A stretch of DNA of 64,000 bases, taken from NCBI RefSeq assembly GCF_020184175.1, contig NW_026083004.1, forward strand, positions 17,229-81,228, in the 5' to 3' direction. The first letter of the stretch is position 1; every line of letters begins with the position of its first letter. The translations under genes and the position numbers were made by a program. The stretch is from Aphis gossypii. Lineage: Eukaryota; Arthropoda; Insecta; Hemiptera; Aphididae. Shown here piece after piece: positions 12,451-21,279 of this stretch. The notes beneath the pieces were generated by a model that had not been told where the DNA came from, searched no databases, and saw only the letters and a list, made by a program, of their open reading frames with translations.

Positions 12451-12732
12451 TTAATTTAATACTGTTTTTTTTTTATTTTTATAAAAAGGTAAAATATGTA
12501 AAAAAAAAAATGATTTAATTATATCTTTCGATAATATCCATGAATTATGACTGGAATCAAAACCCATCCATTTAACAAGCATTTTATCTTTAACTTTTTT
12601 TATAATACGTTCAATTAAAAATGTGTTCGGAAAATCGGTCAATTTAATTTCTTGCTCATAAAAACCACCTAGAATTATATTGTTTGATCCATCCTTTAGC
12701 TGATAAGTTATTGGTTCTGTATGTAAAACCAT
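12451..12732 (-). CDS. Polinton-type integrase C-terminal chromodomain, partial
   Basis: Open 93-codon frame. It contains ITYQLKDGSNNIILGGFYEQE, then FLIERIIKKVKDKMLVKWMGFDSSHNSWI. The second block has the aromatic/charged spacing of a chromodomain (LVKW.GF...NSW), and the first matches the strand-rich segment that precedes the chromodomain in Polinton/Maverick integrases. It is the part missing from the integrase relic at 9840-10322. It faces the polymerase fragment at 11797-12297 tail to tail. Catalytic core absent, so this is a fragment. Confidence 0.7.
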   Translation of the reverse strand: MVLHTEPITYQLKDGSNNIILGGFYEQEIKLTDFPNTFLIERIIKKVKDKMLVKWMGFDSSHNSWILSKDIIKSFFFLHILPFYKNKKKTVLN

Positions 12733-12739
12733 TGATTAT

Positions 12740-13500
12740 AAATACTATAGATTGCTCACTGGCCGCGTAAACTGGTTGTGCGAAAAATGGATGTTGCCGC
12801 TATGAAGCGCTTTCGTCGATAATTAGTTAGTGGATGTCGACGTTGTAATCGTTAGTGTCGATTGTCGAGTCCGTTGAGCTTGAAAGTCGGGTAGGGAGCT
12901 CGGTTCGTTTGGAACATTAGGAAAATGGGAAATAGGAATTGGGACTAGTGACTGAGGAGTTAGGAACTGAGGACTGACTAGTGAACTTCGAGTACTAATG
13001 TGTCGTCGCATCATTGAATCATTCATTAATAATGAATAATGATTTTAACATTTGAAATTAATCACAATTTATAAGTTATCGTCTTGTTAGTTGTTACCTA
13101 AATTTTGTTTCATTTAAGTTAAAAATATAAACGACACACCTATGCTTAAAAAAAATATAGTTTAACATGGGATTATGATTACCTTTTTTGAGAAGTTCTA
13201 ATTTTATTAAAAATTCTAAGTTCTTAAGAAATGATTATTGAAAATGTGTACATACTATAAAATATAATGTTTAAATATAATTTCAATGAAAATATACTTT
13301 ATAGCATTAAAATAAAATACTACATTTTAATAAAATTGTATCAGAAATAAATGTACCTATATGAAATGGCTACAACTTGGTAGGTAGTTGTACTACTAAT
13401 AATTAGTATTTAATATATATACATATATTAATTAATACATTTAATTATTAGTTATAACATTTTCGATTATCATTAAAATGTCACTTTTTAGTCACATCAC
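12740..13500. other. Spacer before THAP exon, no supported gene
   Basis: The first 280 bp are GC-richer with a Ser/Thr/Pro-rich minus frame (12823-13026) that I do not accept as a gene. The remainder is AT-rich with TATA-like tracts. Confidence 0.4.
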
Positions 13501-13501
13501 C

Positions 13502-13828
13502 ATGGTGAAAATATGTGTGATCTGTGGTAACGTCAGTGGTCTTGATGGAGTGTCTGTGCACAGGTGACAACTAATAAATAATAATAATGTTTTATTACTA
13601 CTCTAGCCATACACTGTGAATATTCATAAATTGATTACATTAGGTTTCCACCGAATGATGAGCAGAGACGTCAATGGGTGTTGTTCGCCGAGATCAATGG
13701 TTTGTATGCTCAACAGATATTTGTTAACTCAAAACTGTGTTCGAGACATTTTGTCCCTGGTCGTGACTACGCTTTGGGCAGAATTCGTCGCCGTCTATTA
13801 CCAAGAGTAGTACCATCTTTAGTGAGTT
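13502..13828 (+). CDS. THAP-type C2CH zinc finger, two exons
   Basis: Exon 1 (13502-13563) starts at an ATG and encodes MVKICVICGN...GVSVHR. A GT donor at 13564 and the acceptor TTACATTAG (ending 13643) remove 80 bp, and exon 2 continues in frame with FPPNDEQRRQWVLF, then KLCSRHF and RRRLLPRVVP. This is the THAP DNA-binding module: C-x2-C, FP..., W, then C-x2-H and a terminal AVPT-like segment (here VVPS). A consensus donor GTGAGT at 13821 lies just before the in-frame stop at 13828, so transcription may splice onward, possibly into the Helitron exon at 14475. DNA binding is inferred from the family. A splice reconstruction is needed, because a simple ORF reading misses the domain. Confidence 0.7.
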
Positions 13829-13839
13829 AAATAATTTAT

Positions 13840-14470
13840 TATATATTATTATATATTATATATATGTGTGTGTGTGTGTGTTAGCTATTATTATGAACAG
13901 TTCCAATAACACTTTCAATGTTATGCAAGACAACAATAAATTATACATTACACTTTACACTATAATAATATATTATATAAAGTTTATATTTTTATTATAT
14001 GGTTCTATTATAGTTTTATTATAACAGAATTTTTATTAAATAATAGGTTTTTATTTTACATTTAAATAGTAGGTTTAGCAATTTGATGTATACATAACAT
14101 CATATATTATGTTATGTTGATAATAATTTTTATTTATCATTTAGTAATTGCACATTTTAATTTTTTTTTTAAGTGTAATAGTATGTTACAATATATTATA
14201 CTATATTTGAATTATTTTTTAATAAGTAAATGTAAAAGTTATATAATATATTAAAATTAAATGCTGCTATTAAACTATATTCAGTCTTTAGTGTATTTCT
14301 CTATGATGTTGAGTTTAAATGTGAAATGGAAAATGTCCCTAATTATATTTGATTATTCTTTATACAAGTGTTTTTTTTATTTATTTAATGTGTTGCAATT
14401 TATTAGATTCCCTAGCGGTGAGATAATTTTATGCAATATGCTTATTATTAATTCATGCAACCTAACCTGA
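13840..14470. other. AT-rich, intron-like spacer
   Basis: A/T-rich DNA between the THAP exon donor (GTGAGT, 13821) and the acceptor-like CAACCCAAG before 14475. Contains a GT microsatellite at about 13863-13880. The 69-codon frame at 14261-14470 is hydrophobic low-complexity and not supported. Confidence 0.45.
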
Positions 14471-14474
14471 CCTC

Positions 14475-14732
14475 AACCCAAGACGTTTGCCAGGTCCGGG
14501 ACCGAGAGTGTTCACTGTACACGGGCAGGTGTACCGCAGAATTAGTAATGACGTTGTCAGGAATGAACTGATTCAACCGAAATACTGCGAGTTATATTTT
14601 ATTGAATCCGAGTCAGCCAACCAGATTCGTATGGCACAACAACCACGCACAAGCCCATTGTTGGAGAACTTGCTTACAGACTTGGACAGTCTATTACGGC
14701 AAATCAATCCATTCGCAGTGGCTTTTGAGTAA
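14475..14732 (+). CDS. Helitron_like_N domain exon
   Basis: GC-richer 80-codon segment with GPRVFTVHGQVYRRIS, then PKYCELYFIES, and ending LLRQINPFAVAFE. This pattern (HGQ.Y.RI, aromatic LYF, N.....F) is the Helitron_like_N region that lies upstream of the Rep and helicase parts in Helitron transposases. It is preceded by an acceptor-like CCAAG and followed by GAGTAATAT, a possible donor or stop. The Rep nuclease with its HUH motif is not visible between here and the helicase, so either it is deleted or this is a rearranged Helitron. Confidence 0.6.
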   Translation, partial: NPRRLPGPGPRVFTVHGQVYRRISNDVVRNELIQPKYCELYFIESESANQIRMAQQPRTSPLLENLLTDLDSLLRQINPFAVAFE

Positions 14733-14734
14733 TA

Positions 14735-15540
14735 TATTAATAATATATATTTAGTTAAATAAACACATATCACATTAATTAATTAATTAATAAGTAATAA
14801 TATTAATAATTATTGTAGTCATGTGTAGTTAATATTTCATTGAAAACACAACATTCGAGTAAATTGTAGTGTAACATTTATATATATTTGTAGTTTACAT
14901 TACCACTCATTAAGAAACCAATTTTTTAAGTTTTAATTTAATTATTTCAAACTATTCCATATCATATTATGATATCGTAACAAGACTTAATACACTTGTG
15001 TAATGTAGTTGATTAATATTTTGTTTATTTTATTTTACTTTTATTATTATACATATATATATACAGTGTGTATTGTACCAAAAAAAAAAAACTTTGACTT
15101 AATACCTCTATACTTATTTTTACTTTTAATTTTTTTATTATACCAAGTAATATATTTTTTTAACAAAATTTACCATTCAACAATGATACATAACATAATT
15201 AATACTGTGCTGTACTGTTGTTCAGGTTACACTTGCATATGGTTAACTATAATAAGTGTTATTGAGTTATTTTTCATGCAAGTGATACATCATATGGCTT
15301 TGAGTGACTTTACCTTATAATACTTACAATTTTTAATATTGCATCTACAATTCTAATAAGAATATTTAGCGAAAATACCGAAAATTCAAGTGTATGATTG
15401 AACAAATTTCATAAAACATGATGTACACTATAAACTAACCTTATCTATACACCATACATACATACAATACAACCAAGCATACAGATAATAACTATAATTA
15501 TATTATTAATTATTTACATGAAAATGTTCATATCTTTGCT
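14735..15540. other. AT-rich spacer within Helitron region
   Basis: A/T-rich, no catalytic Helitron motif. The 103-codon frame at 15009-15320 is hydrophobic low-complexity. This is where the missing HUH/Rep part would be expected if the element were complete. Confidence 0.45.
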
Positions 15541-15566
15541 GATGCGGGACCGCAAACCAACTGGCG

Positions 15567-17197
15567 TTGTACCAAGTCAGCGAAGCTCATAGGATGAAGA
15601 ACTTTAATCAGCGATTACGAGACGCCGAGCGCGCTAGAGCGGCGTGTCTCAACGCCATCGCGCAGTTACTTCAGGTTCACGGGAAATCGCTCTCGGACTA
15701 CAGTTTACCTCTATTTGACATCGCATTGCTAGAAGAAGACCCTAACAATGACATTCTGTGTGCAAGAGACGCGGCGGTACGCTGGACTGTACAATTGGAC
15801 GGCTTGAACGACGAACGGACAGTGTTCGATCGTGTGATGGCGGCCATAAACGACAACAGAAACTGCTCAAAAATGTTCTACGTCGACGGACCCGGAGGAT
15901 CAGGTAAAACGACGTTATACGGATGCCTCATATGGTCTCTTCGCAACCAAGGGCGATCCGTGTTGTCCGTTGCATTTACAGGAATTGCAGCATCGCTGAT
16001 GGACTGCGGCATGACGGTGCACTCTACGTTTGGGTTGCCGTTCGGTACACTGACTGACGATTCAACGTCGACCATCACCATGCAGTCGTTGCGTGCTCAG
16101 AGGATACGTGACGCGGCACTCATCGTCTGGGATGAAGCGCCAATGTCACCGGGACTACAACTCAAGGTGGGCACTGGGCAATAGATTGCTCAAGGACATC
16201 ATGGGATCGGAATTACCGTTTGGTGGGAAACCGGTCCTGTTCGCCGGCGACTTCAGACAGATACTGCCTGTCGTGCGCAGAAGGACAAGGAGTGACATTG
16301 TAAGGTCGTCGATTAAATATAACTCTCTGTGGCTAATTTCTAATGGAACAGTTCAGTCTGACGCGAAACATGCTTGCCGACAAAGATGTGGACTTTGCTA
16401 CTTGGTTGCTACAGCTCCCGAGCGGCCAGTTGCCAGCGGTCGACGGTGTTCGGGACAGCGTCGAAATCCCCCAAGAAATGGTATGTGACATCGCTAATTT
16501 GATTGATTTTGTTTTCCCGCAGCAAATGTCGTTGGCAAACATCGACGAGTTTGCTCGGAAAATAATTTTATGTCCCAGGAACTACGATTGTAGGAAGGTC
16601 AATCGCACGGTGTTACAACGCATCGATGGAGCTCAACGGAGCTACACGGCCATAGACACTGTTGTGGTCGATGACCCTGACGAAGTGGCCAATTATCCGA
16701 CAGAGTTCCTCAACACTCTGGAACCGGACGGACTGCCGCCGTACAACTTAACGCTAAAGGTGGGTTCGATTGTCATGTTGCTTAGGAACCTAGATTCTAA
16801 GAGACGCCTTTGCAATGGTACGAGATTGGTTGTCACTGAATTACGACGATACAACTTCAAGGCGAAGATGTTGTCTGGTGGTGCACAGGACGAAATAATC
16901 ATACCTGCGATACCACTCACGTCGTGTGGCGAAGATGACCTGCCCATCATAATGCGAAGAGTACAGTTCCCCGTACGTTTGTCGTTTGCGATGACCATTA
17001 ACAAGTCACAGGGACAAACGTTTGATAGAGTTGGATTGCTTCTGCCTTCACCGGTATTCACGCACCGACAACTGTACGTAGCCTTTTCACGAGTGAGGAA
17101 CTCACAATCCATAAGAGTTTGTATGTGTGGTGATGGTCATGGTAGATTCGTCACTAAGAACATTGTATACAGAGAGGTCCTGCAAACAACTGCATAA
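15567..17197 (+). pseudogene. Helitron PIF1-like helicase, two frame breaks
   Basis: SF1 helicase of the Helitron/PIF1 family, on markedly GC-richer DNA than its surroundings. Walker A is GPGGSGKTTLYG (about 15890); then FTGIAASL and STFGLPFG; Walker B/DEAP is IVWDEAPMS (about 16125); motif III is FAGDFRQILPVV (about 16240). After a second break come LTRNMLA, then MTINKSQGQTF (about 16995) and LYVAFSRVR (about 17075). All helicase motifs remain recognisable, but the frame changes near 16165-16185 and again near 16340 break the protein, leaving open pieces 15567-16184, 16093-16488 (downstream part only) and 16343-17197. Origin or rolling-circle functions are not encoded here. Confidence 0.85.
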
Positions 17198-17227
17198 TGA
17201 AGCCTACAAGAACTTAATCGTTAACAT

Positions 17228-17320
17228 CTGACCTGTGTTATCAAAGGGATCTATGTGATCCAAGTGGTCTGCGTGATCAAAGGGATCTGTGTGATCCAAG
17301 TGGTCTGTGTGACCAACAGT
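17228..17320 (+). repeat. Short tandem repeat after helicase
   Basis: About two and a half copies of a unit of roughly 34 bp built from TGTGATCCAAGTGGTCTG and GTGATCAAAGGGATCT. It lies just 3' of the helicase stop and may belong to the Helitron tail. No hairpin plus CTRR terminus was found beside it. Confidence 0.55.
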
Positions 17321-17459
17321 TTATGGGCAGTCATGAGTGTGACTCGCGGAGAGAAAGTTTGACAACTTCCACGTGGTTCTCTCTGGATGCGAATTCGCTT
17401 TGTACCTAGTGAATTCGTAACTAATGTCAAACATGTACTTAAACTTGCTTCAAACACAT

Positions 17460-18880
17460 GAGTTGGTAAAATATTTAGAATATTATATCATACCAAATGT
17501 ATGTTATTGTTTGTATTTATATTGTTTCAGAAACATAAGGAGTAATGATTCGTGTTGGAAACTCTTATATCAATGCAAATGTGAACATAATCAATAATAA
17601 TAAAACTATCATTCTACTAATTTGCAACTAAAGTAAAAACTGTTAACCATAACAATTTGCTACACGGCATGTATAGCATTTTATTTGTGTATTCCATTAA
17701 TTTTTTTTATTTCATTAATAATCTACTTATGTTGGGCATGCATTTAAATTTACACATTTAATTTGTATTTATATTGTTTGTCAATGTCCTTAAGAAACAT
17801 AACAAGTATTAAGTAATGATTGATATTGTTTCATTGAACAAACATTTTAATTGTTATAATACAACATAAGCATTGTAGTTACTGATTTGTAACCAAATCA
17901 GACACTGTTGACCATAACAATTGTTATAACACACACCATGTACAGCGTTTTAAGCATGTAATATTTTCATTGATTACTTACATTGTAATAATAATTATAA
18001 TACACATTGTACTGTATGTTTTTTTTTTTATGTCTCATGCTCAAAATATACATCAAATATATCATAAAAATATACAGTATTCTTAATTATTTACCATTAC
18101 AAACAATTAAAAAGAATAAACTCCAATACTTAAACGTATTATTGCCAAGTTTAATTTTATGTATACAATAATATATATTTATTGTTTGATAATATTATAC
18201 TTTACTATAGTGTCCTTTAAAATACTTTATCTTCCTTTAATTAATTTGATTATCAAATATATGTGTACAATATATGATGTGGTCGATTAATGTTTAATAT
18301 AATATATATGTGTTTAAGAACTAACATCACACTTTCACAGATATACACTGGTTGAGGACGGATAGCTAGACACTCAATTGCAATTTTTCGTATTCATTTG
18401 TTTTTTGTTTTACAAACACAAAAGAACCGGGCAAGCGTCCGAACACCGTATTACACTGGTTGAGGAGAAATAGACAATCACAATTTTTGTATTTTTATAT
18501 TATGTATATGTAATATATATCTTGTTATTATATAATTACACATTTCAAAAACAGCCGGGCTATTATGTCGAGATAAACTTTTACACCGAGAGCGATAACA
18601 ATGATAATACCTACTATCAGTTAGGTATATTAACTATAGGTAATAACTTATAAACACAACGATCGACTTAAGTACTTTTTTAGTAAATTATCTCTTTTCT
18701 AGACACCTGATTACCATTTCCGACCGAATTCCCCGTAAAACGATTTTCACTCGAACCCATCTAAGGTTAGGTTAGGACTCCCTCGGCTCCTTCCAAACCA
18801 CCGGAGGTTAGGTTAACTAAAATAGTGACTACTAGACTTTTTACGATATTTTCTTTACAGTCCCGTCTTCGATCTAGGGT
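17460..18880. other. AT-rich spacer with partial repeats
   Basis: No gene. Two segments starting ACACTGGTTGAGGA (near 18347 and 18453) are direct repeats, each followed by TAGACA and CAATTTTT-like sequence, with ACCGGGCAAGCG and GCCGGGC motifs nearby. They resemble terminal parts of a mobile element. A short GGTTAGGTTAGG occurs at about 18766, too short to be telomeric. Confidence 0.4.
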
Positions 18881-18882
18881 AC

Positions 18883-19560
18883 TCACTTAGACCGAATTTC
18901 ACAGCAGAGCGAGGCACATCTAGTTTCATTTATAAAACAAGAATCATCGTTCTGTATACAACACATGGTAAAGTCAAAATTTTGAATATACTGATTAGTA
19001 AAATCATTTCGCTGACAAGATGATGGTAGAATATTGATGTCTGCTTTAATTAATGAATATACGGTATCAAAAGTTGACGGATATGAAACCAACTTTTTCT
19101 GCTTTTCTATAATATGTGAATCGATACATTGTTGTAATTGTTTTAAACGATGTAAATCAGTATATGATAAGGTAATAAAATGATCATTAAAATGCAATTT
19201 AATAGTTAACTGATTTAAATTGACTGAATAATATATGTTATCAGTTATTTTCACACGTTTACAATTAGTATGTAGGTTATTAGTTATTGAACTATAATTG
19301 CTATCACACATTAGTGTACACCACTGAAGTAAATCGAAGGTTAACAATTTTTTAGTAACATTACATTCTAGAATTACAATAACAGAAATCGTTTTATTAA
19401 CCAAAAATCCAACCATTACAATTTTCTTGTTAAAAGGTCTAATACTGAATATTGATTTTGCGACAACAATTGATGGAATCATATTGTATGACGACGTGAT
19501 CTTTTTGAGACCATTTCTGATGATATTTTTTAAAAACGAATGGAAATAAACGTAAAACAC
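18883..19560 (-). CDS. Unrecognised 225-codon protein
   Basis: Long intact frame in AT-rich DNA. It is open from a GTG at 19560; the first internal ATG (NMIPSIVV) lies about 27 codons in, and an in-frame TAA sits 9 nt upstream of the GTG, so the start is uncertain. Visible features: hydrophobic LVNKTISVIVILECN segment, LLTFDLLQWCTLMCDSNYSS, a Leu-rich SYTDLHRLKQLQQCIDSHI helix, and a cysteine-rich C-terminus (MCCIQNDDSCF, CASLCCEIRSK). It has no signal peptide and no clear membrane helix. The stop overlaps a consensus donor GTGAGT, and a strong donor AG|GTAAGTAA lies upstream near 19720, so this may be one exon of a spliced gene. A roughly 170-bp upstream segment recurs at 30237-30410. I do not recognise the family. 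Confidence 0.5.
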   Translation of the reverse strand: MFYVYFHSFLKNIIRNGLKKITSSYNMIPSIVVAKSIFSIRPFNKKIVMVGFLVNKTISVIVILECNVTKKLLTFDLLQWCTLMCDSNYSSITNNLHTNCKRVKITDNIYYSVNLNQLTIKLHFNDHFITLSYTDLHRLKQLQQCIDSHIIEKQKKLVSYPSTFDTVYSLIKADINILPSSCQRNDFTNQYIQNFDFTMCCIQNDDSCFINETRCASLCCEIRSK

Positions 19561-19770
19561 AGATATTATTTACACATATATGATCGTTACAACACATACT
19601 TATAAACTAAGTGTATTACTTGTACATGTGTGGTTGTATACTAAACTGATTACATTAAAAAAATTGAAGTGAACGTGAAATCAAATCAAATAACGTGTGG
19701 AAGGGTGAATTACTTACCTGATCTGTCGAACCCGAAACTGCAATTTTTTCAAATCTAATATATTTAATTA
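19561..19770 (-). other. Upstream region with candidate small exon
   Basis: On the minus strand the acceptor-like ATATTAG precedes a short open segment encoding FEKIAVSGSTDQ, ending at the strong donor AG|GTAAGTAATT near 19720. The intron-like 150 bp that follows leads into the 225-codon frame. The same intron and donor segment occurs at 30237-30410, where the downstream coding part diverges. Confidence 0.35.
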
Positions 19771-19774
19771 TAAT

Positions 19775-20360
19775 TAGACGCGTTATCTTACTTGACAACT
19801 AGTTCACGAGGTATAAAATCAAATATTAACACATTTAAGTTGATAATTCAATATATTTTGAAATACAAATAATTATAAAGTAATAAGAAACATCAAAGTA
19901 AACTAGCAAGTAATATCATTTGATTTAGACTTACAATCACATACATGGCTAGCTTTTACATATTCGTTTTTTACATTTTCTATAAATTCATTTCCTTTAC
20001 ATAGTAATACAAATATACATTTAGGATTCCATTTTGCGTTTCGACCCATGGTATATCATCGTTGACCATTTTTGTAAGCAAGTCACAGAAAAAACATCAA
20101 CTATATCACCTACACCGGTATATTTTAAACCAGATTCAGATAACGAATTTTATTTTGTCATGAAGTAGATGGATATGAGTTATATGTTTTTAATCTGAAA
20201 TTGGTATAATCCTGAATGTACTGGATAGAATTATTTCGTACTAAATAAACTTAAGATGGAAAATCGTTGAAAATTTCTGTCAATTCATGGTTCAATAAAG
20301 CTCAAGATAATACTTTAAAAAAACAAATCAATAAGCTAATTTACCAGAGAATAAAAAAAT
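19775..20360. other. AT-rich spacer before LTR element
   Basis: No ORF, repeat or RNA gene supported. Immediately left of the 5' LTR at 20363 the sequence is A-rich and ends ATAT, a typical gypsy/errantivirus target. Confidence 0.5.
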
Positions 20361-20362
20361 AT

Positions 20363-20736
20363 TGTTGTATTAAGCAATACTGTAAATTCGTAGTCACGGC
20401 ATATTGTAATAATATAAAAATTAGAACATAGGAAGTATTAACTATAAACATACACTACGTAAACATTTTTAAATAGACACTATTTTAAACAATAATTAAC
20501 ATAGGTATAAGAACAATAATTGTAATAACTTTTAGCATGTAAGCAATAAATATGTGTAAGTAGGTTAAGATATGGATATATATATATAGGGTTATGATTT
20601 TATGAATAAAGGGAGACCAGAGAGTGAGTGGTCGTGTGACTCGGCCACTGCTTAGGGCTTAGATTCTCTAAAGTGTAATATTGAATTCTGTTGTGTGTTT
20701 ATGTCTATATGTACGATTTGATCGGCGTATACGACA
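20363..20736 (+). repeat. 5' LTR (374 bp)
   Basis: Starts TGTTGTATTAAG and ends GTATACGACA. Contains the TATATATATA tract and a transcription-start-like GGGTTATG region (about 20585-20610), and the motif GTGACTCGGCCACTGC. Defined by exact alignment with the copy at 29785-30155. Confidence 0.92.
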
Positions 20737-20739
20737 AAG

Positions 20740-20757
20740 TGGCGCCCAACTAAGGCT
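20740..20757 (+). promoter_or_regulatory. tRNA primer-binding site
   Basis: TGGCGCCCAACTAAGGCT lies 3 nt after the 5' LTR end. The TGGCGCCCAAC core is the lysine-tRNA-type primer site used by several gypsy-like elements; the tRNA identity is inferred from that core only. Confidence 0.75.
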
Positions 20758-21109
20758 CGTTACCTACCGAAGTTTAAATTGTGTGTGTGTGTGTGTGTTT
20801 TTACATTTTTGTGTGTACAATTGTCTGAACATACGAACATTTTATTTTCGTTATTTTACGAAACCAAGTCTGCGCGTATATATTTGTGTATACGATTGAC
20901 TGTATATATTGACTGTACGGATTTGAGAAGTTTTTTCGAAGTTGATTTTCGACAACAAGCTAGGAAGAACGTTTTCTTCTTCTAACACAGTCAAATTCAA
21001 CGACATTATTGAAGCATTTGACGGAAAGCAGAGGAAGTTCCCTGAATCCAGAACGCGGTCAATCTCGACAGCAACATCGTTCAGAGCGATATCGAGAACA
21101 TCAACAGGG

Positions 21110-21117
21110 GTAAGTAT
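21110..21117 (+). promoter_or_regulatory. Leader splice donor candidate for env mRNA
   Basis: AACAGGG|GTAAGTAT is a near-perfect 5' splice site in the leader, upstream of gag. It pairs logically with the acceptor at 26931-26932, giving a leader-env subgenomic mRNA as known for gypsy and retroviruses. Confidence 0.6.
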
Positions 21118-21279
21118 ACTCAATTTTACTTCAAAGAAAATTTTTTTTTGTTGTTGCACACATAATATTTTTTTTTTATATATTAGAGTACCCATTATAC
21201 TAGAAAAATAATTCCAAAAATTCTTCATACTGTAAAATTTTTTTTTTCGAATGGATAAAAATTTTAAATTTTAAAGGAC

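Noticed and set aside
12823..13026. Ser/Pro/Thr-rich 67-codon frame on -
   Set aside because: Repetitive DNA (ACTGAGGA/AGTGACTGA-like repeats) explains the open frame; no domain or splice signals.
16693..17112. 139-codon ATG frame on - opposite the helicase
   Set aside because: Antisense shadow of strongly conserved helicase codons; no independent motif.
18760..18775. GGTTAGGTTAGG as a telomeric (TTAGG)n tract
   Set aside because: Only about two units within unique sequence.
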